A stretch of DNA of 64,000 bases from Membranipora membranacea (taxonomy: Eukaryota > Bryozoa > Gymnolaemata > Cheilostomatida > Membraniporidae): the NCBI GenBank assembly GCA_914767715.1, contig OU612065.1, positions 7,812,001 to 7,876,000 of the forward strand, read 5' to 3'. The position numbers and the translations under genes are program-made. Shown piece after piece: positions 1 through 12,100 of the stretch; position 1 is the stretch's first letter, and each line of letters begins with the position of its first letter. The notes below the pieces were generated by a model. It ran no database searches. It saw nothing but the letters and a program-made list of their open reading frames with translations, and had not been told where the DNA came from.

Positions 1-61
1 AGAGTCTTCTGTATGATGTAGTATTTCTTTGACAAAAAAATGTTGTATTGGTGATTGACAG

Positions 62-3000
62 ATGGTACGGGTGGTACTACTTGCCTTGGTGAAGCAGAGA
101 CCGACTTGGAGACATTAAGACTAAACCATGGAATCAGAACAGTTCTCCCACTGGAAAGCAGACCCGAGATGGCTGACGCTGTTTCTGGATCAGTCACCAT
201 TGAGGTGATGAACTTAGAGAGTGCTTAACTTTTATTTAAAAAACCATGTAAAACAGTTTATCCATACTGAAATCAGATGAAAGGAGTTTTCTCCCCATTC
301 CAATCACTTAGTTTACTCGCTTGAATGTAACTTCATACAATCTAAATTGCAAAACATCTATTGATCTATTTTTAGGCATTCTTTGTTGATTCGGCTGAAT
401 TTGAACAGAGAGATTCACCAGATGTGGATGACGTGTTTGCTCAGTCTGTTGAGCCATTGCTGCCATTACATGATGAGATAGAGCTATGTGATGCTGCTCC
501 TATTGTGAATGGCCAGACAACATTATCCAATGAATCACTAGCTAGCTCATCTGCTAGTAAAATTATCAAGGTATTTAATCGGTACTTTCTATATACTTGC
601 TTAGATTGTGTTAAAAATTTCAATGTGCAACTGGGTACTGTCCTTCCGTCTATGATCTCAAACCTATTTCCAAATGTTCTTTTAAGACGCAGACATATGT
701 TCTAAGGAAGCCTTCACGAGATGATTTGCACGGAGAAGTCCCAGTAGTAGAAAAATCAGAAACAGTGAAAACAGTACAATCTGATGGAGTAGATGTTATG
801 TCAGAAGAAACGAGAGGTGAGAATGAGGATGGAAGTCTTTGAAAACCTAAAACCTGGCTATTAAGCTCAGAAACTTTGTTGCCATCCACATCCGTTTGAC
901 ATGCTTACATTACCAGTCTTTGAGTCATTCCGTGTAAAGTAGAGAATATTTGGTTACAGGATTACGAGAGGATATTGATCTAGCTAATGCAGGTAAAACA
1001 GCAGTACCCTTATAGTTTCAGATACCTGAAACCTATGTGTGTCTGTGTGAAGCATGACTCGCTTTGATTATGTGGTCATTGAACTTGTTTATACCAGCAA
1101 AGATTTTACAAAGTAAAGATTGCGTTTGATGTCAAACATAGCGATGTACTAAGAGTTTAGAAGAAGGATAAGACTCAAAGTCAACTTACCAAATTGAAAC
1201 CTACAATTGGTGTGAGTGTTGTTGATTGCTGCTCTTGTAAAAATAATAAAATGATTATCATTTCAGGTTTTATCTCTAGGCGTACACATTCTGTTGAAGA
1301 CTACAGAAAGCACAGATTTTCGCTGACCTTAGGTCGTAAAAGAACTTCCTGGCTCTCTGTCCGATCTGAGAGCCGTCCGAGTTCCTTTTCCTTTCTTGTG
1401 AGTGGTGGGATTTCACCATGCCGATCTATTATTCCAACACCCAATGGTTTCTGGATATAATCAACTTCTTTATCAGTCAAGTCCTTTCATTCTTTACCTC
1501 CAAATATCACTTCACCGAATTCTTTACCTTGTATGTTCTTGTACTGTATTGGTTTTTAGAGGTGATCACTGTATATCCCAATCAGTCTGTCACTGAGGTT
1601 GTAATGAAAGAGCTGCAGGAGAGAGCAAACAGACCAAAATCCACGGGCCAAAAAACTACTAGTACTATTATCATAACTGCGGCAACTAAAGTGAGTTCTT
1701 GCCTCTCCTCCCACAACTAAGAGATCTGTGGCTGGAGTGCTGACATTTAGAGGTTTGACTTTCAATTTACAGAACCTCCTCAATGTTCCATGAAATGACC
1801 TTGAAATTTCATTAAAACAAAATATTTGTCAATTTTCCCTGGATTCTATGCACGATAGTCACTCTCAGCATGCAAATTTACATGTACAACCTTTGGTTTA
1901 TCGTTTCAATGTGTTATCCTATTTGAAGGAGCCTGTAGTTAGGCAGCCATTAGCATCATTGGCATCGGTTGAGTCTTTGGTGAGTAGTTGGTGCTGTTAT
2001 TCTAGCAGCTTGGGGCATGCACATCTATAATACTTTGACAGCTCCTGGGCATAGGGATATTTTCACAATATAAGTAATAAAACGCTAACATACTGGTAAA
2101 GGTGTGAAGGTGGGTTGGTTATAGATTTAGTAACATAATTTCACTGGTGTGAGGAATGGTGTGAGTCACAGCTTTGCCTGAGGAGGCTTGACACTGCCTT
2201 TAGCTGTAACAATTTCATAGTATTTGGTAATGGTATCACAGGAAAGAGTTTGATAACTGAGCTATGGTTGCAATACTCTCACTGGCACATTAATGATCAC
2301 AGGCAGTCATCACCGACCTTTAATAAAAAATTATTGTTGCTTGCGTTGACTGATAATGGATGTTTTTAGTCGGATGACAGCAGCGGAGGTGTGCCAAGTA
2401 GCTGGGATGTCTCACCTCTTGGGCCATCAGCCGTTTCACCGCAGACAAGGAACAGTCCTAGTTTAGCTGGCCAACGCCCTCAATATTCAATGGGTGTACC
2501 CAAGATAGAAGAACCGACGACACCGGTATCTCCTAAAGGTTTGTCGATTTCACTACGGTCCAGTTGAAACCAGACAACCCTTCATCTACAACATTGTCTA
2601 TCTGCATTGCATCTGATTCATTTGGAGTTACTTCCCCGGGTGAACGAAGCTTATCATAATGAGAACATTGAAAACCAGGCTGTCAAAATGTCTAGACGCT
2701 GTTGCATATGTCACCCTTGGATTTCAGAGCAAGATGTTATATTCATGTGACACGACACACCCTGATTGTAAAAATTGTTTTTAGTCGAGAGAAAGTCTAG
2801 ATTCTCCAGTATAAAGAGAAGGTTCACCAGAACCAAGGATAAGAAGCCCAGATCTCATAGCATCGAAAGGTCATCTGGGATCGATGAACATCGATATTTA
2901 GATCCAAATACGAGCAGTCATCCAATAGGTGAGCATATTTAAGCACATAGAGTTCTGTCTGCCAGGAATGAACTGCATCATCATCATGATATATTATGAT

Positions 3001-3723
3001 ATGCCTGAATTTTGATAATCAACCTCTATATTACAGTTTAGAAGGGTGAGTAGATGGCTTGCTGAGCTGCTAACCTTTGCTAAATTTAGGTTCAAACTTA
3101 CACTTTGATTATGTTGATTATCATTTACACCTTGCATCATTTGTACAATTGCACTTTTCTTGTGTAACAGATGGCACATGATCAGTTCAGAGTAAATGTG
3201 TGGACAAAACTGCAGTGAATTTTGCTTGCACCAAAAATTTGTGATTTTAGGTCAGAGTCAGAGTAGTAACAACGTGACTTCAGATCCTATTTCATCTCTT
3301 CCTCCAAAGAAGAAATTTGGAGGAAGTTTACGCAAACTCTTCCACATGAAAAAAAGATCAAACTCGGCATCTCGAGCGTCTACTCGCAGGAAGAACATTT
3401 TGAATGACTTGGAAAAACCCATATCTAACTATGACAAGTTATCCATCGAGGGTGACCGACCATCTGACCATGGGTCAAGGTCATCTTTCGAGAAGGATCC
3501 TACTCCACCCCATCACAGGACACTGAGCCCTTCGAGTAGCAAATACAGCTACGAATCTCAAAACCACAGCCCAGACCCGCCAAGGCAGAGTAGGCTGGTC
3601 GCTATGACGACATCACAGCCTAATTACTCAGACGATGGGGACGGGATGTACAGTGGCCTGATCGAGGATAGGAGACATTACTCTATGCCTTCCCAAAAAA
3701 GGTCGCCTCGCAGACCTCTATGA
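62..3723 (+). CDS. C2-domain protein, C2CD2/C2CD2L (TMEM24)-like, 3' portion
   Basis: Ten exons on the + strand chain in consistent phase to a TGA at 3721: 62-204, 376-570, 687-816, 960-992, 1267-1397, 1586-1690, 1929-1979, 2370-2538, 2785-2928, 3251-3723 (about 524 codons; the 5' end lies outside the window). The first exons read like the end of a C2 domain (SGSVTIEAFFVDSAE) followed by a low-complexity acidic region. The rest is Ser/Pro-rich and predicted disordered, with three basic patches: VEDYRKHRFSLTLGRKR, KSRFSSIKRRFTRTKDKKPR and FGGSLRKLFHMKKRS. Human C2CD2L/TMEM24 is an ER-anchored SMP-domain lipid carrier whose C2 and basic C-terminal tail bind the plasma membrane at contact sites, and the layout here is compatible with that. 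The family call is an inference from layout and a short C2-like string; other C2/basic-tail proteins remain possible. The exon chain itself is well supported by splice sites and phase. Confidence 0.6.
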
Positions 3724-4138
3724 ACATGAGATTGTTTTGGTTTCGTTATTGTTGGTGACAGTAGAAGCTAAGATCAGAAGCAAGAGAAACGTTTTCATAC
3801 TTTTGGCTGTTGCTTTTTAAGCTCTAATAGATTGTATAATTACCCATACGAGAAAGAGAATTTGTTTGGTCGGCTACAATATCTGGATATTTAATATCAA
3901 AATTGAATCTAGTCAGCGATGACAATAAGGTTAAAGGTGGATACTGTTTTAGTTAGCGCTCAGCTTGTTTTTATTATAGAAGTTTGTCTCAACTCACCTA
4001 GAATCTCTATAACTGTTTTTTTCACTATGACTTGTAAGTTTAGTATACATGAAGCATTTCATTCATTTACTTGTTTCATTTGTTGTATCATTGCAGTGAC
4101 AAGAAAATTCTAGTTATATTATAACCACAAACTCTATC

Positions 4139-6194
4139 TTACTTATCAGTCTCCTCCTTTTTTTGCTTCTCAGTGTCCCAATGGTGCACAAAGTTTGAAG
4201 CAATGCTGCTTTCATACGAGTCTCTGCCATTCAGAAGATCCATGACTGTCCTGAAGTTTTTCACAGCTAGCCTGCAAAATTCATGATAGCCTGATTTATA
4301 AAAACAGCTTCACACTTAACACCAATATTAAGTTACACTTTCATAAAATGAAACTTAGGAGTATCAAAACAAGGAAACGGCCGCATTATCACGTCATGTA
4401 AACCTAGTCTTGACTTTCTCAGCATGTAGATATCAACAAGAAGTTTTTCCTCACATGAGATTTCTGGTTATCAGTGTGTTTTGGTGATTTGTACCAAGCA
4501 AATGGACTGCAAGTTTTTTCACCAAATCCGATTTCTAAACTAAGAGATGAAATTTCCTGCTGACCAGGATTTCTCTCAGTATCACGTGACAGTTAAGTAA
4601 AATTCCACATTTTACCCAGTGATGGCAAACTGATGGAAAATGCTTTATTTCTCGTTCCAATCCACCCAAAAATCACCAACATTATCAAGCGTCGAAGTGA
4701 GCCTTTCTTATTATTTATGTAAATACTTGAAACTAGGCCAAATTACACCCTTTATGGAGCATTACATACTTAGTTATTGAAGTGGTGTGCTGTTAAGTGG
4801 TATATACCCTACCTTTTGTTTTTAGAAATGAACCAATGATAAAGTGCTGACAGTAGTTTTGCTGATGGTGAGGTCTCCAAGCCTTCTAAGGATGAGAAGA
4901 ATTCTGTTTTTGTTTCAGAACGCTGAAATTAAACACAAATAATTTTGTGACACTTTACCAACATCTCCTAGAATGTTAGCTGGCAGTGTCATTTGATATT
5001 TTATCTGACATCATTAATGATGCCTATTGTGGAGTGTGCAGTTTATGTTATAAATAAGCTCGTTGTGGCTTAGACTTGAAAGTCATTCCAAATCATATTG
5101 ATGCGACAGGTTCATATAAAAGTGTGAACGATCAAGATGAGGCCATGAGGCAATACCTTCTCCATGGACATATCTAGTAAAGCTTTAGCTATCATTACTC
5201 CAATACCCGGCTTGATTCCCACAGCTTCCTTCAGTAAGTTTACAGTCTCCGGACTATTGGAGGATTTGAGCTTTGCATTCAACTGTAACATAGAACAATG
5301 GACCTGACTCGATCAGATCTCAGATGTGAGCATTTATGAAATATATGTTATTGAAAGTCAAATGCAGATTCAACTCTCTATCACTAGAACTGATAAGATC
5401 AGGGACCACCGAATAGACGCAAAACTGCTCATTAGAGGGGGAGCAACTCCGAACTCAGGCAAATATTTAATACTAGGGATTAGCAGTGTAAAGTTTTAAA
5501 ATCTGACTAACACAACTTGTGTCTGAGAATTGAGCCCACAGCTTATCATATACAGATATAGAGGTCTGGTCATGGTAAAGCGCTTAGTGACACTCATAGA
5601 CTATGATGAATACAATGAGTGGAATGGAGACAACGCATAGAAACTAAGAGGCACTCAGAGTTAAAATCATAATGAAATAGAGCAGCGTCTATGGAAGATA
5701 GAAAGCAAAGTGGAAATGTAATACATGCGCTGGAAAATTAGAGTTAGGCTTCATGATATTGTAATTGAAATAGCATATTCCAAACAGCATTGCAAAACAC
5801 TGAGGGATCCATCTCAAACAAGGGTGGGTGGCAGTAGGAGTGGGCAGAGTACCCACTATGAAATAGACATGGATTCTGTGAAAAAAACTGTATGAAAATA
5901 TCTCTTTCTGACCAGATATTTATCATATTAACAATGATCAATCATAGTTTTACAGTTCTATATTTCTGCAAAATTTGTATGTTTAATAATGTTTCTATTG
6001 AAAAATTTACCCACAAGGAAAGTGGGGAAGGTAAATTTGCTACATCAACATTTTTTAATGAAAGACTGAGGCCCAATATGATATGTAATTATTGTAACAA
6101 CAGCCTCCTTCATTTCATTGGCCTTGGGATCATAATCGGCTAAGGTTAATATTTTTATCCTTGGCTGTGACAGTAAGGTTTCAGGTGTCTTTGG
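4139..6194 (-). CDS. Terminal four exons assigned to TTC37 (or a separate small gene)
   Basis: Exons 6194-6099, 5282-5157, 4922-4834 and 4271-4139 form one reading frame ending at TAA (4139-4141). Splice sites: acceptor CAG at each exon, a good donor at 5156, and weaker donors GTTACA (6098) and GTTCAT (4833). The deduced 147 residues are helical and charged, with LLKEAVGIKPGIGVMIAKALL and SAKLLSALYHWLAVKNFRTV as typical stretches, and the chain ends in KQKKEETDK. I do not recognise a separate family. The first exon has phase 0 and follows the phase-0 end of the preceding TTC37 exon (7725-7627) across a 1.4-kb intron. Adding these exons gives a SKIC3-like total length, so I treat them as its C-terminus. 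The alternative is an independent gene whose start would be the upstream in-frame ATG near 6284. Confidence 0.55.
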
Positions 6195-9100
6195 CTGCGA
6201 ATGCAAAGACAGGGATGTATCTTTGTATATACCAATTAGAGCCAGATAAAATGTCCGATTTTGATCCATCCAAATTGTAGTCATAATAATAATAAATAAC
6301 GCAATGTATCAATCAATTGGTGAGTCTTGTGGCTATAATTTATAGTAGGGCGTTAGTGTCCGTGTACGACAAGTGCTAGCTTATGCATTTAGACAAACCA
6401 TAAAAGTTTTACTTTCTGTGTGCATGTATCTTTGTCGGTTTGAAGGGCGATCAAAAGTTGTTCTTTTAAGCTGTCATCTGATAATTAGTTGGATTGGGTT
6501 TCCTTATCCCTCACCATCTCTAGCCCCCCCCCCCCCAACTTCGCCCAACTCGTCCAAAGCTAAATAATATGGCCTTGTGGAGCTTGGGTTAATTGTTGCT
6601 AGTTTCCAGACATGTCTTTGGATGCTCCTTCAAATTATAAATGTCATAAAGACGTTTGTGTTAATGCACAAAAATCATTGCATTTTGCCTAAGATTTCTT
6701 CATAGCCAAAGTTGACCACCAAGCATCGTAAACAGGCATAGATATTTTGAAAAATAGGTAGATATGGTCATTTTAAGAACGCAGTCAGCCCTTTGAAATT
6801 AAAATTAGGTGATAGCAAGCAGTCACAATATGTCAATAAGATAGAATGTAAGAATAATTCATCTCACTGAGTTTGCTGGCCTGTTTTGCTCACTGAGAAT
6901 TTGAAGTCAAAGTAATACATCATTGCAGCATCAAGCTAAGATAGATAGGAGTAATGATGTAATGGCTCAAACAGTTGATATTTCAACAAAAGCATTGCAA
7001 GAAGCTGTGGTAGGCTACAATTTGTTTGGGAGTTTCCACAAAAGGTATGACTGCACTATAAGAGATTAGCCTTTGTTCCAAATAAATTTATATAGAAGCA
7101 TATTTGTCAAGGCACTAAGGCTCTAACAATTTGCTTTAAATGATGGAGGTAGAATTGCTTTAATGTGGATTGACGTTTGCAAAATAATGGCTAGAAAAAG
7201 CCAAATTTGTTGTGTTGGCAATTGGCAATATTCTATGTGATTGCATTCACTGCTGGCTTTCACAGTACTCCCAAAGTGAAGAAAAGGTATGAATTGAGTC
7301 TGATTTGCAGTAGTTAAAGCTGGATGGGCAAATCTGTAGGTGTTTATTGTGTGATAAAATAGGGTTCAGATTACACCATTTCCAGCCTAGAGCCGAAAAG
7401 GCCCCCTATAGTCTAGAGCCTTACATGACGTTGCCTTATCCCACCTCTACACTCATCATGTATTCGGTGGAGATCATTACTTTAGAAAGGGGTGTTTATC
7501 AAGATGGAAAATGCATCTCGTCAGGGAGGGTAAGACCTGATCTCATGTATCAACCTAATATAGTCTGCCGAAAAACTTCCTTATTATCTTCTCTCAAGAC
7601 AAGAGGGGGTAACTTTAATTTCTTACCAATATACTGAGCATATCAGCAGGGTTGGAGATTTCCTGTTTGGAGAGGAAAGCGTTCAGGCTTTCAACAAGGG
7701 TTGAGCCATCTAGGAACTCTACATGCTGCAAATATAGCAAAGATAAATGATTTTCAGCATAGCATAGTTAAAAGCTACAAGGCATACATATTTTATAACC
7801 TCTATGTCTGTTCCAAGAAACAAATATGTCTCTGCACAGCGCGTGCAAAGTGTCTTAGTTGCAGCATACCTTATTGAGAACATTGGTAAAGTTCTGGGGA
7901 TCGTACTCCGCTGTATAACACAGCACCATCTCCGACAGCCAAACCTTCTGCTTAGGATTCAGCCTGTCAGCTATTATCTCGCTATAATTCAGTAGTGTAT
8001 TTATAGTTTTTGATGTTATATTCCTTGTGGATAGTTTCTCAGCAGAATAACAGGCATTGAGTAGCAGCATCCAATTTTTTGATTGATCTGTAATGGAAGA
8101 ACAACGCTTCAAGTAAGTTACCAAACATAAGCAAATATCACACAAGTACAAGCACAAGTATATTTCTACAATATTGCTGCACAAGAAACTGATTGGAAAA
8201 ATTTACACTTTGCAAATGGGTACATTTGTAAAGCAACAGAAATCAAAGGCTCACCGGGATAAAGATGCACTGCATTTTGCGCCCACTTCAACCCTTCCTG
8301 AATATGACCTGCTGCTAGCGATGATAGGCCGACTAGGTCCTGTACATCAGTGACAGACTGTGATAGTCTGAGAATACTCTCTCTGTTTGACTGTAGTGAG
8401 CCTATACTCAGGGCTATGAGCTGATCGTGAAGATCACTGTCTGAAGGATAACAGTGAATCGCCTTCAATAGATGATTCCTCGCTGATCTCATATCTCCCT
8501 GAAACAACAAGCGGAAAATTCAGTGCTGAGTGCTAAAGTGAGACCCTGTGAGACTAGGAGATTATATAGAACACACACAATTCACTATAGATATATACTC
8601 AGAACAAATGGTGTATCTAGGCTCGCTAGAGATGCGAGTTGAAGATGATCCAGGATTAGATCCCAGTTGGCTTACTTTAAAACAGCTGCGAACTTACATC
8701 TAAAGCTGACAAATAGCTGTTAAAGACAGCCTTTAGTTTGATGGCCTCTTTGCTTTCTCCACCCTTGATGAGCTCATTGAGTGCAGCAACAGCCAGCTCA
8801 CCATCTCCAGATAGGAGCGCCAAAGAGCACAGGCCAGCCAGGCCATAGATAGAGGGAGACTCGCTCTCTGAACTAAAGAAAAAGTACATAACAGATATTT
8901 GTAAGACACGTGCAACACGCTAGATATAATGATCATTTGTAGCTGCAATTCAGATTCTTGTATCCTTGCATTAGACCTTTCATATTTAATTTGTATTAAA
9001 AAATGGATTTTGAATAATATGATAGCCACATACCATTGGAAGAAGGCAGTTTTTGCAGTTTCCGTATCACCACATTTCACAGCGAGCATACCCATAGCTG

Positions 9101-12100
9101 CATAAACATGACTCTTCATTTCTAGATCAGTTGTCATCTCAAGCAAAGCACTATATGCTAGAGTTTAAGAAAAAAATGATAAAGAATTTACCACGGGTAG
9201 ATCAAGTTTCATCCAGTTTGCCTGCATCAGGCCTTACTCCCCTCTACTTACTCCCCTCTACTTACTCCCCTCTACTTACTCCCCTCTACTTACTCCCCTC
9301 TACTTACTCCCCTCTACTTACTCCCCTCTACTTACTCCCCTCTACTTACTCCCCTCTACTTACTCCCCTCTACTTACTCCCCTCTACTTACTCCCCTCTA
9401 CTTACTCCCCTCTACTTACTCCCCTCTACTTACTCCCCTCTACTTACTCCCCTCTACTTACTCCCCTCTACTTACTCCCCTCTACTTACTCCCCTCTACT
9501 TACTCCCCTCTACTTACTCCCCTCTACTTACTCCCCTCTACTTACTCCCCTCTACTTACTCCCCTCTACTTACTCCCCTCTACTTACTCCCCTCTACTTA
9601 CTCCCCTCTACTTACTCCCCTCTACTTACTCCCCTCTACTTACTCCCCTCTACTTACTCCCCTCTACTTACTCCCCTCTACTTACTCCCCTCTACTTACT
9701 CCCCTCTACTTACTCCCCTCTACTTACTCCCCTCTACTTACTCCCCTCTACTTACTCCCCTCTACTTACTCCCCTCTACTTACTCCCCTCTACTTACTCC
9801 CCTCTACTTACTCCCCTCTACTTACTCCCCTCTACTTACTCCCCTCTACTTACTCCCCTCTACTTACTCCCCTCTACTTACTCCCCTCTACTTACTCCCC
9901 TCTACTTACTCCCCTCTACTTACTCCCCTCTACTTACTCCCCTCTACTTACTCCCCTCTACTTACTCCCCTCTACTTACTCCCCTCTACTTACTCCCCTC
10001 TACTTACTCCCCTCTACTTACTCCCCTCTACTTACTCCCCTCTACTTACTCCCCTCTACTTACTCCCCTCTACTTACTCCCCTCTACTTACTCCCCTCTA
10101 CTTACTCCCCTCTACTTACTCCCCTCTACTTACTCCCCTCTACTTACTCCCCTCTACTTACTCCCCTCTACTTACTCCCCTCTACTTACTCCCCTCTACT
10201 TACTCCCCTCTACTTACTCCCCTCTACTTACTCCCCTCTACTTACTCCCCTCTACTTACTCCCCTCTACTTACTCCCCTCTACTTACTCCCCTCTACTTA
10301 CTCCCCTCTACTTACTCCCCTCTACTTACTCCCCTCTACTTACTCCCCTCTACTTACTCCCCTCTACTTACTCCCCTCTACTTACTCCCCTCTACTTACT
10401 CCCCTCTACTTACTCCCCTCTACTTACTCCCCTCTACTTACTCCCCTCTACTTACTCCCCTCTACTTACTCCCCTCTACTTACTCCCCTCTACTTACTCC
10501 CCTCTACTTACTCCCCTCTACTTACTCCCCTCTACTTACTCCCCTCTACTTACTCCCCTCTACTTACTCCCCTCTACTTACTCCCCTCTACTTACTCCCC
10601 TCTACTTACTCCCCTCTACTTACTCCCCTCTACTTACTCCCCTCTACTTACTCCCCTCTACTTACTCCCCTCTACTTACTCCCCTCTACTTACTCCCCTC
10701 TACTTACTCCCCTCTACTTACTCCCCTCTACTTACTCCCCTCTACTTACTCCCCTCTACTTACTCCCCTCTACTTACTCCCCTCTACTTACTCCCCTCTA
10801 CTTACTCCCCTCTACTTACTCCCCTCTACTTACTCCCCTCTACTTACTCCCCTCTACTTACTCCCCTCTACTTACTCCCCTCTACTTACTCCCCTCTACT
10901 TACTCCCCTCTACTTACTCCCCTCTACTTACTCCCCTCTACTTACTCCCCTCTACTTACTCCCCTCTACTTACTCCCCTCTACTTACTCCCCTCTACTTA
11001 CTCCCCTCTACTTACTCCCCTCTACTTACTCCCCTCTACTTACTCCCCTCTACTTACTCCCCTCTACTTACTCCCCTCTACTTACTCCCCTCTACTTACT
11101 CCCCTCTACTTACTCCCCTCTACTTACTCCCCTCTACTTACTCCCCTCTACTTACTCCCCTCTACTTACTCCCCTCTACTTACTCCCCTCTACTTACTCC
11201 CCTCTACTTACTCCCCTCTACTTACTCCCCTCTACTTACTCCCCTCTACTTACTCCCCTCTACTTACTCCCCTCTACTTACTCCCCTCTACTTACTCCCC
11301 TCTACTTACTCCCCTCTACTTACTCCCCTCTACTTACTCCCCTCTACTTACTCCCCTCTACTTACTCCCCTCTACTTACTCCCCTCTACTTACTCCCCTC
11401 TACTTACTCCCCTCTACTTACTCCCCTCTACTTACTCCCCTCTACTTACTCCCCTCTACTTACTCCCCTCTACTTACTCCCCTCTACTTACTCCCCTCTA
11501 CTTACTCCCCTCTACTTACTCCCCTCTACTTACTCCCCTCTACTTACTCCCCTCTACTTACTCTCCTCTACTTACTCTCCTCTACTTACTCCCCTCTACT
11601 TACTCCCCTCTACTTACTCCCCTCTACTTACTCCCCTCTACTTACTCCCCTCTACTTACTCCCCTCTACTTACTCCCCTCTACTTACTCCCCTCTACTTA
11701 CTCCCCTCTACTTACTCCCCTCTACTTACTCCCCTCTACTTACTCCCCTCTACTTACTCTCCTCTACTTACTCCCCTCTACTTACTCCCCTCTACTTACT
11801 CCCCTCTACTTACTCCCCTCTACTTACTCCCCTCTACTTACTCTCCTCTACTTACTCCCCTCTACTTACTCCCCTCTACTTACTCTCCTCTACTTACTCC
11901 CCTCTACTTACTCCCCTCTACTTACTCCCCTCTACTTACTCTCCTCTACTTACTCCCCTCTACTTACTCCCCTCTACTTACTCCCCTCTAATAATGAGCA
12001 TAGGCAAAATGGATGAAATTTAATCAAGCGGCATGGTGGTGTAGTAACTACGATCCTAGCATTACATACTATGAGTTCCAGGTTTGCTTCCTGGTCACTA

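Noticed and set aside
6524-6536. Poly-C run (also 15902-15916 poly-G and 40448-40464 poly-C)
   Set aside because: Ordinary homopolymers; noted as sequencing-risk sites, not features of interest.
9233-11990. CRISPR-like or telomere-like array
   Set aside because: No unique spacers between repeats, and the unit is not a telomeric repeat; it is a simple minisatellite.
9131-12016. 961-codon + strand ORF
   Set aside because: It is the 14-bp array read in frame (period 42 bp gives a 14-residue repeat). No start context, splice logic or composition supports a protein, and it is antisense within a TTC37 intron.
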